Shown piece after piece: positions 49,487 to 60,053 of a stretch of 64,000 nucleotides of DNA. The DNA is taken from the NCBI GenBank assembly GCA_037833965.1, contig AP031358.1:1992001-2056000 (forward strand). The letters are read 5' to 3'. The stretch comes from Marchantia polymorpha subsp. ruderalis. Lineage: Eukaryota > Streptophyta > Marchantiopsida > Marchantiales > Marchantiaceae. Under the pieces are notes generated by a model. It ran no database searches and had not been told where the DNA came from. It saw only the letters and a list, made by a program, of their open reading frames with translations. Each line of letters begins with the position of its first letter. Positions within the stretch are counted from its first letter, which is position 1. A program made the position numbers and the translations under genes.

Positions 49487-50241
49487 TTAACTATAGTGTT
49501 GGAAGGTTGATGCGCGGTTGATCAGAACTATGTAGTCGAAGTTTGCGCCAGTAATGATTAATGAGACAGGAAGTTGCAGAACCAGCGGCGAGCAGGAGCA
49601 TGTCAATTTGTTGATTCTGTAACTACTACTTTGTAAACTACGATCTCTCGAAGTTTGAATGCTGTGTAGTGAGATCCTGCACGCTTCCATCAATGGACGA
49701 TACTGGACTGGACTCAAAAGAAATCTTTATGAAAGGAATCAATTGGAGCCATAACCTCACGAGCACTATACGGGCACTTCAGTAGACCTCCGGCTAAACA
49801 GTAGCCACAGATTTGTATCAAGTTCCTAGTAATGAAGATGAGCTTTGTATGTAGGCTTATCTCACCTTCTACAGATAAAAGCACCAAGTACCAGGTGTAG
49901 GCTTCGGATCCAACATGCTCGACAGCGAGGGCCTTGCCAAGCATACTTCTCACTCTAGCAGGATCCGCCAATGTCCCGAATGAGAAGGTCACCACATCAG
50001 TCTGCCGACTTTTATCAGAGATCCATGGACGAGACCTGCGGACTGTGAAACAGATGTAGCAACTATGCTGGAGGGCGTTCATGCGATTGAAGTGGACAAA
50101 TTCAAAGAATTGTATCACGATTCGCGGTAAGATTTTTCCACAACTTAGATCGCAGTTGTCATATCCCATGTATCCGGACTGCAGGATCATGAAATGATCC
50201 GACCTGAACTGAGACCATAAATTTACTTCAGTTGTGGCCAC
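49487..50241 (-). CDS. unrecognised open reading region of 175 codons and a following one
   Basis: A 175-codon open frame (50241-49714) has a balanced, coding-like composition, for example QTDVVTFSFGTLADPARVRS and MLGKALAVEHVGSEAYTWYL. The first codon shown is GTG, so the real start is either an internal ATG or an upstream exon. A second open stretch follows in another frame (49717-49487). I do not recognise a family. It lies between AT-rich fossil DNA and a minisatellite, so it may be a remnant of a gene or an unknown element. Confidence 0.3.
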
Positions 50242-50640
50242 GATTGGACTCGTTTGCGTGGCCCCTAAAGTGAGGAGATCCTTGTACCCGAATTGTTACA
50301 TTCCAAGCTTATCTTATTTGTGGGACTCGCCCGGAAGGGATCGAGAGGATAATAGTCAGATACCATCCCAAACATCACATGCGCAAAATTCAGCATATTA
50401 TGGTAATCTCTGGTAAAACATCACCTGAACTGGGAAGTGGAGTCGGGAGCCGCGTGGCAAACTTCACACGAAACTTGCGCTAGAGAAGGGAGTGAGACTC
50501 CAGAATCATCGGAGCCCGGTCCTTGGATGCTGGGCCGTGTCCCTTCCATACGTTCGCTCAAGTCAAATCAGGACGCATTGTTTTAAAAAAAATCAAAATG
50601 CAAAAGAAATTCAAAATCCTATGTGCTCTCTTCTCGTGCC

Positions 50641-50870
50641 TACCCGAGGAGCTTTCAAAATTCGAGGTGTCTCGGAATAATTCAAAACTCGAGGTGGCTC
50701 GGAATGACGTCCGAGGAGTTTTCAAAACTAGAGGCGGCTAGGAATAACGTCCGAGGAGTTTTCAAAACTAGAGGCGGCTCGGAATAACGTCCGAGGAGCT
50801 TTCAAAACTCGAGGTGTCACGGTATAACGTCCGAGGAGCTTTCAATATTATAGGTGGCTCGGAATAACGT
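50641..50870 (+). repeat. 40-bp minisatellite, about six copies
   Basis: The unit reads approximately CGTCCGAGGAGYTTTCAAAA followed by CTAGAGGCGGCTCGGAATAA. Near-complete copies begin at 50708, 50748, 50788 and 50828; shortened or diverged copies begin at 50644 and about 50681. Copies differ at a few positions each. Confidence 0.9.
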
Positions 50871-50883
50871 CTGTCGTCGAGAA

Positions 50884-51487
50884 GACCGTCTGGAAGACAT
50901 ATCTGCAGCGCGATAAGAGAAACTGGCGGAAATTTCATGGGGAGATGGAATGTTCAAATCGTTGGTTCGCTGCGTCGGAGCCATCCGCGTCCTACGCTAC
51001 CGAATCGGACGCGGATGCAGCGACGCTACCGCATCGCTGCTGACTGAACCAAGCTTGAGGCTCTTAAACCTCGACGGGACCAGTCTCTAGTGAACCATTC
51101 GGTGGATTCTTGGAGATTGTTTACAGCTGTTCATTGGAGGCTGAACTGGGGATCCGTATTCCAACTCCCGTCTTTTGTATGAGGAGATTGCCAGTTCCAA
51201 GGACGATAAGAGTCCGTCGCATGAGCAACTGGATTTTATTGACCTTCTGGACTTGCAGGAAGATTCGGAAGATGATGATCGAAGTCACAATGACGAGGGA
51301 GTCTCGGAGGAGGAGGTCAAGGGCAAAATCCTTCTCGGACTATTTTTTCTCAAAAGTCGTGATGAAATACAAGGCTTTCATGCTCGACGTCCCCAGTTCG
51401 CCCAAGGTGGCTTCTATCATTGAAACGATTGGCCCAATTTTCCTCTGTCGTATTTGGACCCCGGATTCGACAGAGGGGTCCAGATGA
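50884..51487 (+). other. coding-like remnant downstream of the minisatellite
   Basis: The open pieces are one containing WKTYLQRDKRNWRKFHGEME and, further on, an acidic one (51175-51423) with SHEQLDFIDLLDLQEDSEDD and then EEEVKGKILLGL. They are in different frames and no protein family is recognised. An 11-bp inverted repeat (CATCCGCGTCC / GGACGCGGATG) lies at 50982-51017. This could be a decayed gene or part of a transposon. Confidence 0.25.
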
Positions 51488-51498
51488 CTTGATGATAG

Positions 51499-51968
51499 GT
51501 TCATTGAGTTTCCAAAATTTTTGTGTTTAGTTTTTAAAGTTTAGATATATTAATTTTGTTTGCTTTTTATTATCCCATAATAAAAATATATCTATTTTAT
51601 TTTAGATAAACTTAGAGATGATTTTTGTTTCATCACATAGATGAATGTTTAGATGCAATTGTATTTATCTATCTTTAAAATTTATAATTAAATTTATTCT
51701 AAAATTATATTTTTTGATGATTCTTTTAAAATTTAAAAAAAAATCATCATAACATATAATTTTAGAATAAACTTAGTTGTAAAATTTTTGTACTAGAGAA
51801 ATACATTTCCATGCTAAATATTCATCCATGTGATAAAAAAAAAAAATCTTTAAATTTATCTGAAATAATTTTTTTTTTTTTAATCATTGACTGTGATAGT
51901 AGAGAAAGAACAAAGTGAATATCTCTAAATTTTAAGAACTAAACATAGAAGTCATAGGAACTTAACGC
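51499..51968. mobile_element. foldback (MITE-like) element with arms of about 220 bp
   Basis: The left half (51499 to about 51728) and right half (about 51735-51968) are imperfect reverse complements. Matching landmarks read inward on both arms are TGTTTAG, then TTTAGATAAACTTA or its variant, TCACATAGATGAAT or TCACATGGATGAAT, and TTATTCTAAAATTATAT. The sequence is AT-rich and has no coding potential. This is the structure of a non-autonomous DNA transposon. I could not define a target-site duplication with confidence. Confidence 0.75.
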
Positions 51969-52148
51969 ATTTCAGATTTCAATTTTTTCTAGTATACTGT
52001 TGAGTTAATTAGTTAATCATTTCAGAAGTTGTGAATGAGCTTTACTTCCTCACTCCGTATGTTTCTTGATTTTTCAAAGGTCTGCAGTTGATTGTTTCGG
52101 AATGTTTGTGAGACCTGTGTCTCAGAGTGTCCATTTACGTGCAGGATA

Positions 52149-52166
52149 TTCTAGAACATTCTAGAA
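52149..52166. promoter_or_regulatory. heat-shock-element-like array
   Basis: TTCTAGAACATTCTAGAA contains four alternating nTTCn/nGAAn units without mismatch, the binding pattern for trimeric heat-shock factors. The right part coincides with the end of the adjacent terminal-inverted-repeat element, so it may have arisen by insertion. No gene start is evident nearby. Confidence 0.4.
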
Positions 52167-52358
52167 CAGCTCTCCAGATTCCCACGGTCGTAACTGCAGT
52201 TAACATTTGGGTCAACCAGCGGACACCTGTATACTCACCTGTTGGTAAGTTTTTGAGTTTTACCGTGAGAGAGGTAGGTGAGGATGTAGGTCTCCGTTAA
52301 TTTAAGGAGAATCAAGGTTGGACAGCTACTACCTTGGGGCTCTGGAGAGCTGTTCTAG
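52159..52358. mobile_element. small terminal-inverted-repeat element of about 200 bp
   Basis: CTAGAACAGCTCTCCAGA (52161-52178) and its exact reverse complement (52339-52356) border about 160 bases. The inverted similarity continues inward imperfectly for another 20-25 bases. There is no coding capacity. The outer bases on both sides read TCTAGA. It fits a MITE. Confidence 0.6.
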
Positions 52359-52359
52359 A

Positions 52360-52800
52360 TAATCCTGCTTCTTTTTACTTGTGATGAATCTTCGGCCATC
52401 GTGCATTTCATTACAAGCGTCACCCTTTTCCCCGTTTTCGACTTGAACTTCATGTTTCTGAAAAGCTGTGATATAGTGAAGGCAAATAAGAGTTGGTCTT
52501 CAGACAATGTCACAAACTCGTGTATCCATCTTCGCTCTGTCACATATCATGTATAGGTATATTATAATGATGAATTATGGTGTTGTGCTCTCTATCTATT
52601 TGTGGTCGAGTCTTTTGGTCATGAAGAATGAAATGATATTGCGTTTTGAAGAATAATGATGTAATTGGAATGTTCCAGTATTTGGCACATATGTGCAAGT
52701 GTGCATTTAGTCTCAGTGTTGAGTGTTGACTCCTTGTATTGTTGGTTGAAAATGTTAGCACAACATTTGAATTGATACTGACGTTCAACAGGAGATGAGT
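52360..52800. repeat. dispersed repeat, copy 1 (related to 58855-59240)
   Basis: This stretch and 58855-59240 share blocks in the same order and orientation: a block containing CCATCGTGC, then CCCTTTTCCCCGTTTTCGAC with TTGAACT, then GTGAAGGCAA, CTCGCTCTGTCAC or its variant, ATCATGTA-AGG and GTATTTGTGGTCAAG or TTTGTGGTCGAG. The translated frame FKSKTGKR is shared on the minus strand, but no real gene is supported. The two copies bracket the 53.4-58.2 kb element. Confidence 0.65.
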
Positions 52801-53253
52801 CAAACTCAAGTACAAAAGATTGTCATCAGTGAAAGCTCTACCATGTTCAGGTGTCGATCGATCAACTCAAATCAAAGTTAAGGATGGCAACATGGTAAGG
52901 ATATGTTCGCTTTGGCACATTGGCTTGAATCTCGAGATGCCCTCTTGCAAGAGACGATATACGTTCATTGGACTTCCAAAACTTCCCATAATGAAAGTTG
53001 AGGGAAATGAGAATATTCTCGTAAAGCTGTTGTCTACATCCGGTGAGACACTGACCGAATCGTTGGAAGATTTCACCTCGTAATATGGTCAAGGATAAGA
53101 ATCTTCCTAGATTAATCCGAAACTATGAAGAAAAGAAAACATTTAATAACCCTGATTTGACATAAATTTTCCAGAGCCTTGATTTGCCTATAATTTAACA
53201 GTATAAAGCATCTTGATCTTGCATATAAAGTAATACATAAATTTCATTCGTGA

Positions 53254-53277
53254 ATATATATATATATATATATATAT
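53254..53277. repeat. AT dinucleotide microsatellite
   Basis: About twelve uninterrupted AT units in an AT-rich spacer. Confidence 0.95.
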
Positions 53278-53399
53278 TTATTTTATATATATGTGCTTGT
53301 TTTATATGCTCTTCTGCACTTTTTCATAAATCTGCACAAGTTTCTAATCACAACTTCATGTAAGTTCAAGACTATAGAGAAGGAGATGTGCTCCTCATG

Positions 53400-56300
53400 C
53401 ATACTACTAGATGTACTTGTAATAACCCACCAAAGGCTAAAACTGCAGTATGGTGGTAAAAAGATCGAACCCACAGGGACAGAGGCAACACACAGAGTAA
53501 AAGTGTCACGTTTAACACACTTTTGTAGAGTTTGAATTCTAGGCGACTGTCACTCCCAGAAATACTGCAGTGCTCGACTCGGAGGCTCGACTCGGAGGAG
53601 GATCTCAACTCGGAGGATGCTCGGAGGATGCACGGTACAGCGTGGTCAATCAACTCACACACACACACACCTGAAACTGGCAAAAGCACAACTCGGAGGT
53701 CGGTCAGGACCTCCGCTTCGGATTTCAGGGGGAAAGTGTCTCGAAAGTTCACTCAGAGGTTCTGCAGGTAGTGCCTCCCACTCCGACTTTTACTGCCCTT
53801 CCGCCAGGAACTAGCGTAGGGTACCCGGACTGGACTTCCCACTTCGGAACGAAGCCTCTTCATACGCCGTGGACGTCACCCTCGACTATCACACCAAACG
53901 CAGGGAGTGCAGATCCGATTGAGAACTTAACTGAGACACAATCCAGTAACACACACACAACCTGAATTACAAACCAAGGCTTACTCGAAGTAATAAAACT
54001 TCACATTGGCATTCAGGGGAAACTTCCCGTAGGAGTACAATCAGGATATGTCACTCGAAGGAGTAAGGGGGAACTGTTCAAGTATCTAACTCGCAGCCGG
54101 CTCTGAGCATCAGAAATCACCCGCAGGTGCAGATCCGCACTACTCAAGTCTCTAACCGGGTACTAGCTCTGAACATTCAGCCGAAGGCCTTCAACTACAA
54201 CATACGGTAACTTCGCTATGCTGCAGCTTCTCTACGTGGTGCCAGGACCAAAATGCACAAACACGCCAAGAAAGTGAGTTCCTGATCTGCACTTCCGAAA
54301 CTGGAAGAGACCCAAGGCAAAACGCCTTGATCTACTTTATACCCTCAAAGGTCCTAACTAGCACTACGCTATCCTATCTACTGCTCGCAACATCTGCGCG
54401 AAACGAAACTATTCTACTGCACTCGGCGGATCCGGTGCTGCGCCTCCTGCGCGCCGGACTGCTCCGCTCTCTGTCTCTACCTTGCCAGTCTTCCGACCGG
54501 CTGCGCACCCCCAGGCGTCGGAGCGCTGCAGTGACTTCCGACTCTAAGTGCGCCATAGTGTCGCGCGCACATGACAAGAAGGTTTCTAATTTCCTCGCCA
54601 CTCGCCGCCGACTCCGACTGTCACCTTCCGTCAATGCCGCCGCCCGAAGCTCGAACTCCCTTAGTGTGATCCTCTCTTGAGCTGCCACCTCCCAATGGGC
54701 GTATCCTTTTAGACAACGAGTCACCCGTGTCGCCAACTCTCCTCGCGCCCTGCAGCTGCCTTCCACCTCTGCTAGCTGCATTTCCGCTTCCGCACGTTGT
54801 GCCCTCAAATCCGAGCACTCGGATTGCAAGTTGCGCAACAACTCCTCATCCTCCTTGCGGGCTCTTTGACTTTATTCTAAGGCGCGCGTCTGGCGCGCAA
54901 GCTCGGCTGCTAGGACGTGGTTTTGTCTCCGCTCTTCCTGCAATTCCGACTCGATCTTTGCCCGCATTAGCTCGGCATCCGCCTGACTTTTCGTCGCCGC
55001 ATCCTCCCTCTGCTGCTGCAAGGCTTGGTATAGCTTCTGTGTGACCGCCAGGTGTTGTCAGAGGGCGGTGTTCCTATCCACATATACTTGGCACCTAGAG
55101 GCCCACCTTGCCACATTGCTCCTGGTCCTTCGCCTGATAGTGTCCACATAAGACTGCGGTTTTCCAGTACCCGCGTACTTGGATGTCTTGCGATCCAGAT
55201 ATCGCAGGAGTGGAACTATCTATTCGCACAACACCCATGTTGGCGTTTTCTGCACCGAATCCGCTTCCTGCTCTTCCGAGCTCGTCTCATCCTCAGTCTC
55301 GAGGATTTCAGTCGCCACCGAATCCCTTGGCGACTCCCTGGAACTGTGGCGCGCAGCAGCTTCCGCTGCGACTGCTGCTCCACTGCCTGCTAAAATATCC
55401 AGGGCAGTGGGAGATCCCACTGCTTGAGCCCCTGTTCCGGCTCGATCTTCGGTCTCCGAAGGGGTCGACGCCGCAGTGACTCTTGTCACTTTTGCACCGC
55501 CCGCTTCTGCTGCCTGCCCTTCCGGCGCAATCTGCGCGGAAGGTGTCTTCGCTGAAGGTGCGTCCGCCGAAGGCGTCCGCACACTGGTCGCCGGCCTGTC
55601 CGTCTCGCAGTCGGCGAATCCGGCCGACTCTCTGTTGACCGACTCGCAGTCGGCCGACCAGCAGTTGTCCGATTGGGAGTCGGATACACCCTGCGCGTCT
55701 TGACTCCACTTAGCCTGCTTGCTGGTGGCGTTTTCCCAGAAGTGCCTTCCGCCGAAGACGACCCTCTGAGGGTTGTTGGCTCGTCAGCCAAACTCTCTTC
55801 TGCTTCCGGCCTGCTGTCCGGTTCAACGCGCCGTTCAGTTGGCCTTCCTTCCGCTTGTCGGCCTTCAGTCGCCCGACTCGTAGTCGGCCGACTGTCAGTT
55901 CGTCCATCTCCTCCCGAAGGCCTTGGGGCCTTCTGTGCAGAGGTATTTGTCGTCATCCCTAGAATCTGCGCGATTATCTCCTCCTGTGTGAGATTCCGCC
56001 GGATCGGAGTACGCCCGGTCTCCTCAGTACCAGTTGGCATTTTGCGTGCCCTCTATTTTGGTCGACTGTGAGGCTCGGGGTTGGGCCGACCACGAGTCGG
56101 CGCAGCTGGCACTTCCGGCTGCCTGTCCTCAGGTCTCTCATCCCACTTCCGCTTTCGCGGAATGCGCTCACTTCGACGTTCTTCTGCTGCTCTTGCTGGA
56201 GCCGGAGCCGGAGGCGTACTGGCAGGTTCCTCGTCCGGATCCGTGTCTACTTCGGCCTCCCTCGAGTATCTACCTGGATAGTTCCGGGTCAGCTGCGGAA

Positions 56301-58200
56301 ACTGTGTTTTCTCAGCATTTGTCAAACATCCCATCGCCCGATAAAACACGATCAAGTAAGGCGAAAGATGATTGAGGGTTCCTCCTCTTTCTTCTTGCGC
56401 ATGTTGGCGCGTCACCTTCCACAGGAGCCGTGCCCAATGCACTGGAGCTCCTGACAACACTAGCTCCACAAATTCTACCTGCCAACCATGCATGTAAGCG
56501 GTCTTGGTCGGCTGCAATATCTGCAGCAATGCAGTCGCGACATTTCTCCGCAATCGATCTTTGTAATCCCGTGTCCGGAAACCGTTCTTGGGATGCCTGG
56601 CAACTTTGAAGAGCTCATTGTAGGAGATTTCTTCCTCCTGGGACACCTTCACGCTATCGGCCTCGAAGAGGAGATCCCCTTCCTCGCCGGCACACCTGCC
56701 CAACACCTGCGCCCAGTTACAAATGTCTCATCTTTCTGGATGTGGACGGAATCCGCGAGAGGGCTTGTGTCTCTCCTGCAGATACTCGCGCACCATCTCC
56801 GGACACGTCCAGTTCCACCCCCACAGGAGAAAATCGAGCTTCAGCCCCAACAGCACATCTTGAAATGCGCGTAGACCGATCTGCGGCACCCTGAGTGGAG
56901 ACACTCGCAGCTGGGGAACCTTCGACATTGCGTTTCCTGCACACACAAACGTTCTCCCTTTCGCTCGCTCTCTCACAATCGCCACTGCGCGTCGGCCGCT
57001 CAAGCACTGACTGCTCACTCTCTATTCGGTCGCGCTCAAGTTCGCTACTCGCAATTCTCTCCAAGGTCTGTCAAGATCCTTGCGCAACTCGTCTCCGCAC
57101 TCTCTTCTCTCATTGCAAATCGCTCCGCTCTTGCGCGTAATCTTGGAAACTCGAAATCGCAAAATCAAGAATGAGAGAATGAGACTGGAGCGCAGTCTTT
57201 TCTTCTCCGATTTCAAGAACGTCCAACGTTCTTACTGGTTACAACGTACGCAGCCGGCTATACGGCCTAACGGTTCGCCCTTTGCATGCGCGAATTCACG
57301 TCTCCGCACTGCGCGCATTCGCATGCGTGAATGTTGAATTCTCCCGCCGCCGCCACCTTCCGGACTCGAGTTCGCCGCAGGGTATACGTCGGCTATGTTG
57401 TCTTTTCCTAACCCGTCCATCACCGGAGGCGTGTCGCCGCTGGTGCGTTCCTTATCCGTCGGCGCCTTGCTGGAGGCGCACATCTAGTCGGAGCGAATTA
57501 CGCCGGCGCGCAGTCGTACCGCTTATTTTGTCCTTTATGCCTCGTCCATTGCTGACGGCGCATATCCGCCAGCGCAACTCATGCCAGCGCATCCGGCCGT
57601 CAGCGCCACGTCGGAGGCGTACATCCGACCGGCGCTTTCCTTCCATGAACAGCCGCCAAAGGCGCTTCCGACTCTGAGTTGGTTTCCTCCTATGAGCGCG
57701 TGATTCCGCCGAAGGCGCATCGCCGAGGGCGTACGGGAATCCTTTCCGGCTGTGAACCCTAGCGCGAACGGCGCATGTCCGACTACGAGTTTTCCGACGC
57801 TCATAGCTTCTCCGTCCCTGATCCATCTCCAACGCTCTTGGGCTCGTTAGAACGAGCGTCCCGAGCTCTTTCTAATGCAACTTCAACCAACTGGATCTAC
57901 CGTGTATTCCGATCGTTATGAAGGTTTTCCCTTTCCGTGCCAGCGGCGCATCGCCGAAGGCGCACTCATGGTCGGACGCCCTCAGAGGTCCGGGCCCTTC
58001 TCCTGACGTCTTTAGCAAAACCTCCTCCTGAGGTGTCTGCGCCGGAAGCGTAGCTTCCTTATACGCTGGAAGTGCGTGAGTAGAGACACCTCAGAAAAGG
58101 AGCTTTTGCCGAAGGCGCCGAAGACATTGGCGTTGGTACATCCGACTACGTGATTCTTCGTGACCTCGTGACGATCTCATCAATCCACTCTATTTATCGT
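53400..58200 (-). mobile_element. broken copy of a Marchantia-type repeated protein element
   Basis: A GC-rich block of about 4.8 kb, sharply bounded by AT-rich DNA. Read on the minus strand it contains in order: an N-terminal part with LRAFQDVLLGLKLDFLLWGW and TCPEMVREYLQER (56750-57000); a middle part with FKVARHPKNGFRTRDYKDRL, HWARLLWKVTRQHA and LSPYLIVFYRAMGCL (56053-56706); a low-complexity Arg/Ser/Thr/Pro region (55200-56040); and a C-terminal coiled coil with LRNLQSECSDLRAQRAEAEM and RCLKGYAHWEVAAQERITLR (54374-54841). I recall this architecture from a large family of hypothetical proteins in Marchantia polymorpha; its mobility is inferred from copy number. The left end has a tract (GATCGAACCCACAGGGAC, about 53463) of a kind I associate with some plant retroelement ends, which is weak. 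It is broken, with several breaks; no terminal repeats could be paired by eye. Confidence 0.6.
57240..58130. repeat. GC-rich region with recurring GCCGAAGGCG-type motif
   Basis: Short variants of CGCCGAAGGCGCA recur irregularly (near 57650, 57708, 57950 and 58108), within the leader side of the element above. Spacing is irregular, so this is not a true tandem array. Short ORFs here are Arg/Ala-rich and uninformative. Confidence 0.5.
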
Positions 58201-60050
58201 ACCCTTTTCTAACTACAAACACTGCTTCGGTACTAGTTTTCTATAATTGTTTAAACTCTGCAAAAAAAACAAAAAGTGTGTTACCACAGTACTCATATGG
58301 TGTTATTGCTAATACAGTTGGGTAGTTTATTCTATTTAATCAATGCTATGAGTTTTAAACATTAATTTCTCTTAATTTGCAAAGCCAAAAACCTTGCATT
58401 GTACTTCATAGTATTATTTCATCAAACATGAGACCGTAAACTCCTGGGGTCATTACTCTTCATTCATCTTTCTTACATACATATTTCAAATCTCCAGTAT
58501 ACTTTAATATCTGAGCTTTAAAAAATAGTTCAAGTTTCTGCAATATTCTTCAAGAGAAGTATTTAGAACATATTCAGATTTATGTTTACGTGATTTATCG
58601 GTGTAGAATGACTCATTTCGTGTCTTGGAGTCTTGGAAAATTTATAATCAGAAGCTTAGTGTTGTCGGTACTATTATATGGAGCCCAAGTATGATGCTCT
58701 GGTTGTAAGAAGACAGGTTGGGAACGTGTGGAGAGAGTGCAGAAGATATTTTTACAGGAAGCTTGATTTTGCGAAATGAGCCAAAGTTGATCTCGTTTGG
58801 AGATTAATCGAACGATTTTGGTGGACCTTGACCTTTTTCCTACTTCCTTTCCTTCCAGATGTTCTTCAGCCATCGTGCTTTTCATCCCATGCGTCTCCCT
58901 TTTCCCCGTTTTCGACTTGAACTGCAGTGTTATCATGTCATCATCAATCACCATCATGGAATCATGTTATCAATAATTAATAATATGATATGGTATATGA
59001 TTATATAGTGAAGGCAAGGTATGGACGATGTCAGAAACTCATTCATGCATCCTCGCTCTGTCACTGATCATGTACAGGCATAATACATTTAAGCATCATG
59101 GTGTTGTGTTATGTATTTGTGGTCAAGACTTTTGAGCATGAAGAGAGCAGATCCTGCATTTGGATATACTTGTGTGATGCTCCAGTATCTGGAGTAAGTG
59201 TTTATTTAGTCTCAGTTCAGTATCAGTGTCTGGTGGAAGTTTAGAGTATTCGAATATCGGTCATAGATTGTTATGGCTACTCTTGATCTTATGTATGTCT
59301 CGCTGGTCTCAAATGTCCAATGTAGTTGGTTTTTTGTTTTACTAAAGTCCAAGACGATTACCAGTCAATGTCAAAAATGTTGTTGAAGTTTGCAACTGAG
59401 ATCAGTCATATTTTCTAAGGTTAAAAGTGGAGAACTGACTGATATATTCCTTATTGTCATTCAAGTTCAAGATTGATTTTGACCAACTATGAAATTCACT
59501 TATTAATAATTTTATAATGGAATGTAAATGAACTTCAACCAACATAAGTTGAAAATCAATTATTTTCATATTCACATATCAATTAACAGGGAAACTAATA
59601 ACAATCAATTCGTTCCTTTCTTCAAACTGACAATTGAATCGATGAGGTTTTAAATCCCATTCTATTGGACCCAACGCATAAAGTCCATGAATGATTCCAG
59701 TAGCTTGATCAAGTGTTTCCATACATTCAATATTGACATTTCTTCATTCAAGTCTGGTTCTAATTTGAACACGAAATAAAACCTCGAAAGTTAATGCAAC
59801 GTAACTCTTTCATAGAATTATATGTCTATGATAGACTGAACACTCTTGTTGAATTTCACGAAGCCTTAGAGTTGTTAATTTGTATGAATAAAAATTCTTT
59901 TGCTTTCTTCTAACTGTTGTCTTGCATCGTAACTCGTTCTATGAAGCTGGGTCACCCTCCCAATCCACAGACTAAACCGTATACTCCGTCTTTATCAGTT
60001 TTGACCATATCTAGCCAGTCCATCTTAGAATCCTGAGTTATAAAAAAATA
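58200..60050. other. AT-rich spacer including dispersed repeat copy 2
   Basis: The spacer is AT-rich with no supported gene. At 58855-59240 it holds the second copy of the repeat described at 52360-52800. The remainder shows no ORF or repeat structure I can identify. Confidence 0.5.
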
Positions 60051-60053
60051 TCT

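Noticed and set aside
52355-52543. Minus-strand ORF sharing FKSKTGKR with one at 58613-58957
   Set aside because: The similarity reflects the dispersed DNA repeat; neither frame looks like a conserved protein.
54327-55393. Plus-strand ORFs of 100-117 codons
   Set aside because: Shadows of the minus-strand coding remains of the repeated protein element.
53418-58230. A complete LTR retrotransposon
   Set aside because: I found no pair of matching terminal repeats and no reverse transcriptase or integrase in the block.
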